A DNA stretch of 64,000 nucleotides from assembly GCA_023374025.1 (NCBI GenBank), contig SIJG01000011.1:2174578-2238577 (forward strand), read 5' to 3'. The notes beneath the pieces are model-generated. The model did no database searches. It saw only the letters and a list, made by a program, of their open reading frames with translations, and had not been told where the DNA came from. Positions within the stretch are counted from its first letter, which is position 1; each line of letters opens with the position of its first letter. Positions 11,338-22,300 of the stretch are shown here, one piece after another. The stretch is from Heterodera schachtii (lineage: Eukaryota > Nematoda > Chromadorea > Rhabditida > Heteroderidae). Both the position numbers and the translations under genes were made by a program.

Positions 11338-13189
11338 GTGACACGGGGCCGAGTTGCGCTTCGCACAATTTTGCCGTTTTGGTGACCAATTGACGCGTGT
11401 GGACTCCTCTTGGGAAGACAGATCCTCATCAACAAAACCTGCTCTTTATCACAGACCTCTCCTCTCCTCCTTCTCTTCACACTCAAATATATTCTGCTGC
11501 CCACCCCATATATTTTCTTTTCTTTCATTCATTGTTATTTAATGGTGGCGATTTTTTATGTTATTATGTGTATGTGTTGCGTTTGCTTGGACTTTGGAAA
11601 GCATCGCTCTTAAAACGTTCCTTTATCATTAAGCATTTAATATTGCAAGTTGTTTGATTTCAAAATAAAAGGATATGCATTATTATTATGTGCCCGTTTG
11701 AGTTGACAATCAATGACTCTTAACAAAAAACAAAAATTTAGGTGATTTTAACTGAGAATTGCCAAATCCCCCAGGGACCAATTAATATCTGCGAATTACA
11801 TGTAATATGAATTCTCCCAATTTTTTACTGCTGGGAAATTTAAATATGTTCAACAGAAATTCTCACGGATACTCACTCCCCCACTCTTTCCCTCCGCCTT
11901 TTCTGTGATGCATTAGGACCAAATGGCGCGTGGGGAGAGACCGTTCATTAAGTAAAGAAAAAGCATCGAGAGAACTGCTGTGAACATTTGAATTAAGTGC
12001 GCGAAAATCGCTCGGCATAATCTCCCTCCCCCCTAATGAGTGCATTTTTATTCCCCACTTTTGGAAGTTTTTCAGTCACCAGCCACACTCACTTTCTCAA
12101 CAACAACAATTGGATTCGTTGATTAATTAGTCACCTCCACTGTTTCTTTCATCCATCGTTCGTTCGCTGAGTCCTCCGCCGTTGCGTTGTTTTCCCTTTT
12201 TGTCGGCAAGTGCCATAATTGGCATGGCATGACTTTTCGTCATTTGTTTGCGTTTGTACAATTGACACACGCCAGCAGCAGCAGCAGAAGGACAACCCCA
12301 ACCGTTGCCAACCAAAACAAAAATTAATTTGTGGTGGCAATGGCATTGGCACATTCCCCTCATTCTCCCCCCCCCTTTTCCTCCTTTTTCTGTGTCCATT
12401 GTTTTTATTCATTTTTAATTCATTCATTACTTTACTTACACACCCGCCGATGATTTCTCCTGGCGCAGCTGCTGCCGGCACATGGCGACGCGCATCGCTC
12501 CTGTGGGTAAACACGGCACGAAAATGTGGGGGGAGGGGGAGGGCGAGAAACAAACTTTTTACGATCGGTCGAACATAAAGCTTTTAATGGATTATTACTA
12601 TTCTCTTAATTGGCATGCTTGAATGGACAAAAAATGGTCGAGAGAAGGAGAGAAAGGCACTTTAATAAGTAAGTTGTCGTTTAAGAAGGTGGTCATCACC
12701 ACCCATTTGACATCGTTCTTCGTTTTCAATAATTCTTTCTTTTAAGCGGATAATTTTCGAGAGTGAAATTTTAAAAACGGCGCTTTTTAAGACATGGAAA
12801 TTGATGGAGGAATGAGTGAGGGTGGGAGGGAGAACGCTTGAAATGATATAGAGGGAAATTTAATCAAAATTGGTGTGCCTTTCCGCTTTCATTTCTCCGT
12901 CGTCCGTCCCCCCCCCCCCCCCACATCGAAATACACCCAAAATTCATCACTTTTTTTTTGCGAACCCCGACATTCATTCTCATTTCCCCATTATGTAATT
13001 TCGAAGCCGTTTTAAAAATTTAGTCCGTGAAAAGCCATCCCTTCTCCCAATTCAATTCACGAGGCTTAAAACGCTCTTTCGTTCAGTGAGTGAGTTGAGA
13101 GTGTCTTGAAAAGTGAGAACGGAAATATCTGCGGCGAAAAGATTAGTGGCTGTAAATGACATCAAAAATGTTTTATTAATATTTTTGCT
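11338..13189. other. 3' flank and intergenic DNA
   Basis: The 3' UTR of the upstream gene probably runs to the AATAAA at 11664-11669. Beyond that I see AT-rich and CT-rich spacer, short C runs near 12368 and 12910, and open frames of low-complexity composition on both strands. No gene is supported. Promoter elements for the innexin presumably lie in the last part. Confidence 0.55.
11664..11669 (+). terminator. Poly(A) signal candidate
   Basis: A canonical AATAAA lies about 330 bp after the stop codon of the 9757-11337 gene, in the sequence CAAAATAAAAGGAT. It is the nearest good signal. Confidence 0.5.
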
Positions 13190-16100
13190 TTGATTGCGCC
13201 GGGGAGGGCATTTTTGCCGACCGATGGGACGGACCCCTCTCGTCTCATGTCCCCCTTAAGTCCCCCCCCCCCTCATTCGGTGGTGCATTTGATGGCATTT
13301 GAAAGGCCCAAGAGTTTCGGTGGCACTTTCAGCGCCGCTGTCACTGGCACAGAGCCGCTGACCCGAACGGCGGCCGCTGCAACAGCGGGCGCCACCACCG
13401 ACATGTTCTTCCACGCGACGCTGGCGCGCACTTTCATTTCCGCGCTGCGCGTTCGCGGTAGCAAAATTTGGTTTAAAAAAGACGAAAAATGCATCATCGT
13501 GCCCTTCCCAGGCGACGACGATGTGGTGGACCGTCTCAACTACTACTACACGCCCATCATGTTGGCCATTGCGTGCCTTGTCGTGTCCGCCAAGCAGTTC
13601 GGCGGCTCGCCCATCGAATGTTGGGTGAACCCGCACTCGCGCGAAAGCATGGAGGAGTACATCGAGGCATTCTGCTGGATTCAGAACACTTATTGGTCCG
13701 GATCTCAACTTTGGCATCTATCGGATGTAATTTAAAAGAATGGCATTTTTTGACAGGGTGCCAATGTATGAGCACATTCCGGACAGTCATGAAGCGCGAG
13801 AAGGTCAATGACAGAGGATGGCAAACGCCAATTTATGTTGTTTTCAGGACAGCAAATTGGCTATTACCAATGGGTACCATTTTCTGGATTATTATTCATT
13901 CGCTGCCATCTTTTTCTTGGCACTTTCGCCATTCCTATGAATCCATTGATTAGGTGCCGTTCATTCTGATCGCCCAAGCACTGATGTTTTCGTTGCCTTG
14001 CATTCTGTGGCGATTGCTCAATTGGCAAAATGGTCAATCATCGATTTGGCCATTGCTTTATGCTTATTATTCACATTGATTTCCTCCCCAAACAGGCACC
14101 AACATTCAGCAACTGATTTCGGCTGCTTGTGAGGCGCGTTCAGTGATCGACGCGGATGAGAGGGAACGCGTGGTGGGCGCGGTTGCGCGGACATTCGTCG
14201 AAATGTTGGACATGTGCGAAGTGAGTGTGGTGGAAAAGTATTATATATCCTTTAGGTTAGGCCTACTTAGGCCTAAGCTTTAGGCTAGGCCTTGGTCTAG
14301 GTTAGGCCTTGGGCCTAGACTTGCTTGGGCCTAGGCTTAGGCTTTATTTTGTAAACTCTGTAGCCTCATCAAATTTCAAATTTAAAAAAAGCAACAAAAA
14401 ATTGCGAAATTAATACACAATTTAAATAAAGATTTTTGGGATGAGCAAAATTGTCCATTCAATTGAATTTATTTGGAATTCAATTTTGTTGTTCGCGCTT
14501 TTGCTGATTTTTAAATTTAAAAATGCGGCCACAAAACATGAAAATACCCAAAAAGGGATAGTTCATAGTTCACCATTGGTCCTGATTCATGACCCAATGA
14601 TCAGATTCAAAATCGGCCCCACCCTTACGCCTCGTCCCTCGCCCGTTTCAACCCAATTCGGCTGATGAATGGCCATTTGGTCTGTTCCCTGTATTTGTTC
14701 ACCAAAGTGTGCTATTCCGTCAACATTATGCTCCAATTTGCTCTTCTCAATGCCGCACTGACCTCAAAAGACCATTTTCTGTTTGGATTTCAAGTGAATA
14801 ATTTTGGCATTCTTTCATAATTAATTAATTACACCAATTTGTCCATTTTCGGTTCTGTCCGACCTTTACGAGGGAAAACCGTGGACAAAGTAAAAAAATT
14901 GGGAAAAATTTCATTTCCAATAGATTTTAAAGGCATAAATAAACATTTTCAAATAATTTTCCCAGGTCGGGCCATTTTCCACGAGTGACTCTCTGTGACT
15001 TCGAAGTGCGTTATTTGGCCAATTTGAACAGGTCGTAATGTTTTTGCAACTCCATCATCATGGGGGGTTAATCTCGACTCTCTTTAAAAATTATAATAAT
15101 TCATTTAAAATTACAGTAATTAATTTGTTTTTAGGTACACTGTACAATGCGCTCTGATCATTAACATTATCAACGAAAAGGTGTCCTTTCATTCCCCTCC
15201 CCTTCTCCCCCTCCTCTCACTCTTTCCCCTTTTCCCCTCTTCTCTTTTCCTCCTCCCCCCCCCCCTCTCTCTCTCTCTCTGTTTCCCCCTTCTCTCTCTC
15301 TTCTCTCCCCCCCCCTTTTGTACATTTTGCTCTTCAGGTGTTCGCTTTCTTTTGGCTTTGGTACTGTCTGCTTTTGTGTGCCACAACGTACGTTTTTCTG
15401 GGGAAATGAAGGCGGCTTCTTCTCACAACATCCCCCATGCCGTAAATTGTGGGGGCTATATAAGATGGAAAAAGCTAATTATCACAGGGACGGTCCCCGG
15501 GATTCGATGAGAAGGGATTACCGCTAGTGATGCTCGAGAGTCTCGGTTTCGGGGCCAAGTCTCGGTCTCGAGACTCGGCAAATTTTTGGTCTCGAGTATC
15601 ACTAATTACCCCCCCCCCCCCTCCATCTGCTGAACTCACAGCAAAACCATTAATTAAGCTGTTCCTGCGCTGTTTTGGCTCAGCAACATTCTGTTGCACA
15701 TCGCCCGGGTGGACTACGTGCTGAAGTTTATGCAAATTGCTGAACACAGCGAACAACAGCGAAGCGGCAGAACGCCAAAATTGTCGCAACAAAAATGGGC
15801 GATGGCGGAGGAGGGCGAAATGCCACAATTCATCAAAAGACCATTTCGGGTGCCGAGTGCGCATTCGGTGGACAAATTTGTGGACGAATTCCTCAAATCG
15901 GACGGGGTAAAACTATTGGAATTGATTAGACATTGAATGCCATTTAAATAATATGGAAGGAGGGGCATTTTTTCCAAAAATTCACAAAAATATATGAAAA
16001 TTTTTCATACTTTGTCATGCAAGATACGGTATTACAGTAGGATTGTCCAGTTTTTCTCTCATTTTTGCTCCACCACCCTACAAATTCAGCTGTTCATTCT

Positions 16101-16691
16101 TCGATTGGTGGCCACAAATGCGGGCGAATTGGTCGTCGTTGACATTGTCAAGTGTCTTTGGAGGTTCGAAATTCGGAGAATTTGGGTCACATTATTATTA
16201 GCGATTGGAATTTGTGCCCAGCCGGCGCCGGATTTATTATTTTCTGTTTATAATTCATGCCAAAACCGGACAGTTTCGGCTACAAATACCCGGTGGTGCC
16301 GGATATCGCATTTCTTTGTTCTTTTTTATAAATGGCATTCACTGAAATTCGCGCTTTTCAGAGAGTTTTCTTCCCGTCAGTTTCATATTCGTCCGCTGGT
16401 CTATGAAAACGAACTGAGCGAAGAACGGAGGTGCCAGGATGAAGACAGTCACCACAGCCTTCTGCTGAATGTGTACAGCAGCAGAGGGAACGGACCGACC
16501 CATCAGCAGCAGCAGAGGAAGCAAAGCCAACAACTTCGGTTGGTGGTCCAAAATGTTTGAAAAACGAAATTCGAACTTTTGTCAGATATTCCACTAATGG
16601 CAACAGCCTCGGCCTTCCACTTCCGACAATGTCTCGCCCGCCTTCTGTGGTCGCATTGGACGATTCTGTCGGCACACCGTCGCCCGTCTGA
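13190..16691 (+). CDS. Innexin (invertebrate gap-junction channel subunit)
   Basis: Innexins are four-pass membrane proteins forming invertebrate gap junctions and hemichannels. Fifteen exons agree in phase: 13190-13457, 13512-13695, 13757-13803, 13848-13873, 13954-14032, 14096-14220, 14605-14793, 14852-14889, 14966-15031, 15135-15180, 15338-15387, 15684-15906, 16090-16163, 16362-16538 and 16586-16691 (565 residues). Hallmarks are DDDVVDRLNYYYTPIMLA (TM1), the first loop with two cysteines (IECWV, EAFCWIQNTYW), GQQIGYYQWVPF (TM2), the second loop SGHFPRVTLCDFEVRYLA with its later cysteine in YTVQCALII, and TM4 VFAFFWLWYCLLL. A long hydrophilic, Gln-rich C-terminus follows. The start is uncertain: the ATG at 13190 gives a Pro/Ser-rich extension, while the ATG at 13403 (MFFHATLARTF) gives 494 residues with a typical innexin N-terminus. 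Intron 7 lacks an AG acceptor at the position homology demands; see findings. Confidence 0.92.
14251..14345 (+). repeat. Degenerate TTAGGC (telomere-like) repeat block
   Basis: A 95-bp stretch in innexin intron 6 contains five exact TTAGGC copies, several one-off variants such as CTAGGC and TTAGGT, and partly inverted GCCTAA units. TTAGGC is the telomere unit of many nematodes. The spacing is irregular, so this is a decayed or interstitial array rather than a telomere end. Confidence 0.7.
15525..15604. repeat. 80-bp element with ~15-bp terminal inverted repeats
   Basis: The left end reads TAGTGATGCTCGAGAG and the reverse complement of the right end reads TAGTGATACTCGAGACC. Between them are repeated TCTCGG and CTCGAGAC motifs. 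It lies in innexin intron 11 immediately before a C homopolymer. It has the size and ends of a tiny MITE. Confidence 0.6.
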
Positions 16692-16815
16692 TGAGGAGGA
16701 GAAAGAAGCAAATGACCGACGAAATTTAACGAATGAATGCGATACCATTTGCCATTAAAATTTCCTCATTTTTGTACATAAATGTGTCTCAATTTTGGAC
16801 TCCATCACTCAAAAT

Positions 16816-19136
16816 ATGATCATCGGTCCGAAAACGGGGCGACAGATCAGTAATAGGAAAAATGGGAGGCAAATCATGTGACTGATCAAGGCGGATTCTG
16901 ATCAGAGTTTAGCCCTGAGACAGACAACTGACAGACGAAGAAACCTCCAGTTTTGGCTATGCCCAATTCAGCCCCTCCCTGAAACTTTTTCTATATTAAA
17001 GTCATGATGGACAATTAGTTACGGATTTTTGGTCCTTAGCGCAATTGATTCCGCTTAATTGGCTTGTCACTGTAAGATTGTCTCCTATTTTCCGGTTCAG
17101 GCCACTACCATGTGCCAGCCGAGCCGTCCAACCTGCTGCAGTTTGCGCAGCTGCTGATGGCCACTGAAAACGCTGTGCACGTACAGTACCAACCCAATGA
17201 GGAGAGTCCGCGCGAGTTGACCATCCGCGCAAGCGGCGAACACTTCCGCAAAGCGGCACAGATGCAACTGCCGGACACACCGCAGCTGCACAATTTCTAC
17301 TCACTACAGTTCCACAGCAGCAGCAGCTGCGACAGTGACGACTCCGTCAATGCAGCGAACTGTGAGGAGAACGCAGCGGAGCAGCAACAACAACTGGGTG
17401 AGAACGGCGGCGAGCAGTACATCAGCAACAACGACAAGCAACAGCAGCAGCAGCTGAACAGCTTCATCAGCGCGTACAAGCCGCATCAGCAATACGCACA
17501 CGCGCTGCGACTGAGCGCGCAAACGAGCGGTGGGACGCGGGACGCGATGGCACACGCCAACATCCAAACCAAATCGCAACTGTTGAGCGGATCGAACGCA
17601 CCGAAAAACGGGAAGGTAAGCGAAAACGGAAATTTTAATCAATCACCAACAATGATCAGAATCACTAATGATAGTGATCAAAAATGCTTGATCAGAAATT
17701 TGAGCATTAAAATTGCCAAACCCGCTGCTGATCAATTGAGCATCAAAAGATGGGGGAATAGCCATGATCATACAGACATTGGTCAATCGATAGTGATCAA
17801 AACAGACCGATAGAGAAGGGTCTCTGTGATTAATTCGTATTTGGAAATTGTGATCAGAGAATGCGATGGCATTGCCCCCCTCCCCTTTTGTGCCACAGAT
17901 CGCCGCCACAATTTCCAACAGCATTCGCTCGCTGCTGCCGTCAATGTTGGTCATCGGAGTGAGCGCCTTCATTTCTGTCGCTGTCTATTTCTTCAACAAC
18001 ATTCAAACGCCGAGTGAAGGAGCCGAAGACACGAATGTAAGGAATAACCTGCCCGTTCCCCGGTCACGTTAATTTATTTGCAAAGAGAATTTTTTACCCT
18101 TTTATTAATAATACTGTTTCATCCATTATGAGTTCGTTCGGTTATTTGACTAAATTGTTCAAAACGCCAAAAATAACTTTTACATTTAAAAAAAAAAATT
18201 TTTTTGTTTGCAACAATTATATTTTTCAATTCGTTTACCAAAAAACAGTCAGCTAAAATGTTGTTCAAAATTGAAAATTATATAAAAACGGTAAAACACT
18301 AATGGGAAAAATCCCATTAATAATGTGCCAAACATTTAGCCGGCAAACGATGCAGCTTTTCGAGCAGGGGCCAATCAAACAGAGGAAGAAATTGAGGAGC
18401 AGCTGAAAGAGAACCGAGAAACCATCAATGCACAACAACGAGAGCTGGAATTGTTTATATTGTGTGCCCGTTTAGTTCGACAATTTCGGAAGGTTGGTTT
18501 AGCAGTGTATTTTATCTCTCTAATATATCAAATATGAGGGGGGCGGGGGTTGGGAAAATGAGTGGTTCGGAGGTGTTATAGGCGCCGCGGTTACTTTTTA
18601 TAATGTTTAATTCAATTTGCAACAAATTTTGTCCAAAAATGACTAGATTTTGAGCCAATTTTTAAAAGAAGGCTAAAACTAAGATAAACTTAAGAAATAA
18701 AGACATTTTTTATTTCTAAGATCTGGGCCCTCCAAATAAGGACAAATCTTAGAACTAAGGACACTTGGGAACTCTGTCAAAATATGATGATTTTCAGAGT
18801 GATCACAAAATCAGCGCCGAGGACAGAAAAAAATTTTTCGAAAAATACTGTGAGGTTACGGCCTGGATGGAGCATAATGTAGGTGCACCAGCTGTGGAAG
18901 TGACTCAACAAAAAGAGGCGTTTGAACATCTGTACAATTCAATCATTGACGGTGCGTCGGGCAACGACTATGTCGCGACAACGGGTTGCGTGGCTGGGAC
19001 GAGTTCACAAAACGAAGTTGCGACAACCGGTTGTCCGGCTGGGACTTCGAAGAAGGATGAAAAAGACGACGATTCCCAACGCGTGTCACCATTAACAAAG
19101 AAAAATAAGAGAGAAAAGGACGAAAATGAAGAATGA
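16816..19136 (+). CDS. Single-pass membrane protein with Hsp70-lid-like C-terminus
   Basis: Later exons are well supported and in phase: 17101-17615, 17899-18036, 18340-18492 and 18798-19136. The first exon (16816-16849, MIIGPKTGRQIS) is a guess based on a good donor and matching phase. Predicted total is 392 residues. About residues 12-90 (NLLQFAQLLMATENAVHVQY, SGEHFRKAAQMQL) look folded but unrecognised. A Ser/Asn/Gln-rich spacer follows, then one hydrophobic segment, SMLVIGVSAFISVAVYFF. The region after it (EEEIEEQLKENRETINAQQR, ELELFILCARLVRQF, KISAEDRKKFFEKYCEVTAW, EAFEHLYNSII) resembles the helical lid of Hsp70, without any ATPase or substrate-binding beta domain. A short tandem repeat (VATTGC-AGTS, twice) and a Lys/Asp-rich tail end it. 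I do not know its function. Confidence 0.6.
17640..17870. repeat. Cluster of TGATCA palindromes in an intron
   Basis: The palindrome TGATCA occurs seven times in about 220 bp of the intron at 17616-17898, against well under one expected by chance. Further copies lie upstream near 16818, 16876 and 16898. No longer repeat unit is obvious, so it may be a decayed simple repeat or a cluster of binding sites. Confidence 0.5.
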
Positions 19137-19322
19137 ACGGTGTTTATGCTTTTTTAAAATTGGTAAAAAGTGGTTAATTTTTTTAATGTTTAATTCACTT
19201 CAAATAAATTTTTGACTCCAATTCGAATGTTTTTTGATATGTATGTTGATTTTCATGATAATGATATCTCTAAAAACAATTAAAGTTCAGTTGGTAATTT
19301 TTTCCTTTAACTCTTAAGTTAC
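19137..19322 (+). promoter_or_regulatory. Short intercistronic spacer, possible operon junction
   Basis: Only 186 bp separate the stop of the Hsp70-lid membrane protein from the ATG of the PDPR-like gene on the same strand. The spacer has an AATAAA-type signal near 19203 and a TTTAACTCTTAAG acceptor four bases before the ATG. This is the arrangement seen in nematode operons, where the downstream message receives a spliced leader. The operon reading is inference. Confidence 0.45.
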
Positions 19323-22300
19323 ATGACAAAAAGTCCGATTGTGGTCGCAGGTGGCGGATTGGTTGGTCTGTCAGTGGCCTACGGCTTGGCCAAGCGTGGT
19401 AAGACTCTTGCATCACCAAAGTACAAAAGTGTACAGATTGAAATGGATGTTTATTTCCAAGGTGCGAAGGAAGTCTTTCTTTTTGAACGCCATTGGTACA
19501 TTTGCATTTTTAAAATAATTGTTTTCTTGGCAAATGCAGCATCGGTGCTCACAATTCGACACGCATCAGCACGGGAATGATTAGTGAGTGATTGATGGAT
19601 TGGTAACACAGGGGAATATTGGCTCCACAAAACAAACATTTTTTGAAAATAGTAACCCGGGGATTTTCGAGGCTTATGATCACGAATATAATATTAAATT
19701 TGCAAAAAGATATGATATTCGTGATTAGAAGTCACGAATCGCCGGGTTGGTCTTTAACAAAAAGAAAATGATTTTTTTGTTTGTGGCGTCCATATTTTTC
19801 ATTATAACCGTTGGGTTTCGTTTCATTTATTGGGGGAGTGTCGGTCGAATTTAACCGGTGAGCTTTCCAACATTAAACCCTTTAGACAATCCATGCTTTT
19901 ACACGGATCGCTCTCTCCAATCCGTCGTACGCAAATCGCACGAATTATACGCAGAATTGGACAACCGCGGGACATTAGGTAATCCGTCAACAATGATATA
20001 AGAGTCTCAAAACGATGATGAGACTTTGAAAAACTTGACGACCCCTTCAATTCCGACTTCTTCCCCTGTTGTTAGGGTTCACTCGCTGCGGTCGCGTCTA
20101 TTTGGCGTCCAGCGACGACACGGCCATCCAAGCGCGGCGTATGTTCAGCCGACTCAGCGCCGACCCGGCCAATTCGGCAGCCGAACTGGTCGACTGTCCC
20201 AGCGAAATGCTCAGCCGTTGGCCAATGGTGGCCACGGAAGACGTCAAAGTCAGTGGGCGACATCGCCGCAAAAATTTTTTGGTTTTGAACCGGAAAGAGT
20301 GGCGACTGACAACCGGCAAAAAAAAAATGTTTTTAATTCTTTTTCATAAACGAGTCGAGAATTTCGCCAAAGACCCTTCAAAATTCGTAAGTTTTCATTG
20401 TTTTGTTCAGTTGGCCCTCTTTTCCCCTCTCGATGCCACCATTGACGTGCAGTCCCTTTGCTGTCTTTTGAGTGACCGTTGCCGTGAGATGGGCGTGCAC
20501 ATCCACGAAACTGTGGGCGTAAAGCGAGTATTGCTCAACGAGCGGAGAACGACTTATGCAGTGGACACGGACGAAGGTGACAGACAAAACTAATTGCATT
20601 GGCACTTTGTAAAAAAATATAAAAAATTAAGAAAACCAAAAAATTTTGTTTTAAATATTATTTTGGGAGGGGGGAGGGGGTGACGAGCTATTCCGCTGTT
20701 GTAGGTACTGTTTACAGGTCGGTGAACAGAAGGAAATGGATAGGGGATACGCCCTTGAAATTAGAATGAGAACTTTTAAAGAAAAAATGGGTAATCAATT
20801 TGAATTTCTCGCTAAAAATTTCCATGTGTTTCCAACCGGCACTTCCAAACCGCCAATTCATTAAATATTATTTTTTAATTGGATTAATTCCGAGCGAGTA
20901 ACTAAAAAATCTTCATTCCATGCCTCTGATTTATACTAAATTTTTTTCATTTTTTAATTATGTTTAACATAATTTTTTGTAGGTTTCCTTGAGACCGGTG
21001 CTTTTGTGAACGCTGCTGGCATTGTAATTTTTTGAATTGATTTCTGTTGAATTTTGAGTGTCTTCGATGTCTCATTAAAATATGTCTTTGTTTTTAGTGG
21101 GCTGGCCTCGTCGAAGTGCCCGAACTGCCCGACCGTCAGGTCCGTTTGGCCGCCCATCCGTGCGCCTACACTTTCCTCTCCAACGACGCGTTGCCTGGAA
21201 TTGCCGAGCGGGTGCACCGTCGCGGCGCGCCATTTCCCATTTTCATCGCCATGGACGAAAATGTTTACTTGTGTCCGACCGAATTTCGCACGGTCAGCGG
21301 CGGTTTTGTGGAGCGCGACCTGAACGCGTTGACACTGCCCACCCAAACGAAGGGTGCGCCCGAGTGGCACATTCCGGCGCCGAGTTGGGACAATTTTGGT
21401 GAGTGAGTGTCCTGGAAAGAAGTGCGTTGACCGACCAAAACGGACTTTTGGCATGCGCCGGAGTCCGGGAAATTCGGCACTCTCGAGCAGCCACAGCCGG
21501 CAAAATATGCTTTTTTCTGTTCAGCCGCGTTACTCCGCCATTTGCTCAACCGCTTCCCTCTGATGACGGAACTGTCTCGCGGCTCTTTGATCTCCGGTGC
21601 GGAGATGTACACACCGGACATTCGCCCGTTGATTGGCGAGTCTGATCAGGTTTTAAGTTCTCTTTATTACGTTTTTTAAATTAATTTTCCTGCTTTTGTC
21701 CAGGCCCGTGGCTATTTCATCATCAACGGAATGAATGCCCAGGGGCTGTCCTTTGCCGGCGGATTGGGCGATTTGTTGGCCCAATGGGTGCTCGAGGGTC
21801 GGCCGCCGGTCACCACACAGGCAGTGGTGGACAAGCTGGACGTGTCGCGCTTTTTGCCGTTGCATGCCAACCCGCAGTATTTGTTCCAACGGGTGCCCGA
21901 GGTGGCCAGTGAGTTGTTTTACTTGCATTTTTTTGTCATATTTATTTATTTTCTATCGTGTTTGCTCACTCCTTCAGGCAACATTTATAAGGTTAGTGCA
22001 ATTTTCGTCATTTAATAAATTTTATTTGTTTTTAATTGTTCAGAATTTTACCGCTTCCCATCAATGCCAGTGAGTTTTTTAATTTATACAAAAAAAAAAT
22101 AAATTTTAATCCGCATTTTCCCTTTTTAGCACTGCCCGAAATTTGCGCACTTCGCCCATCCATCGCCACCTTCGCGACGCGGGCGCTGTCTTTGCAGAAA
22201 ATATGGGCTATGAACGGTGAGCGATTCTGCGGGCTGTGAAAAACGGCTATCAATTGGGATTTTATTCCAAGTTTCGGTCAAAATTGGGCATTCAACACAT

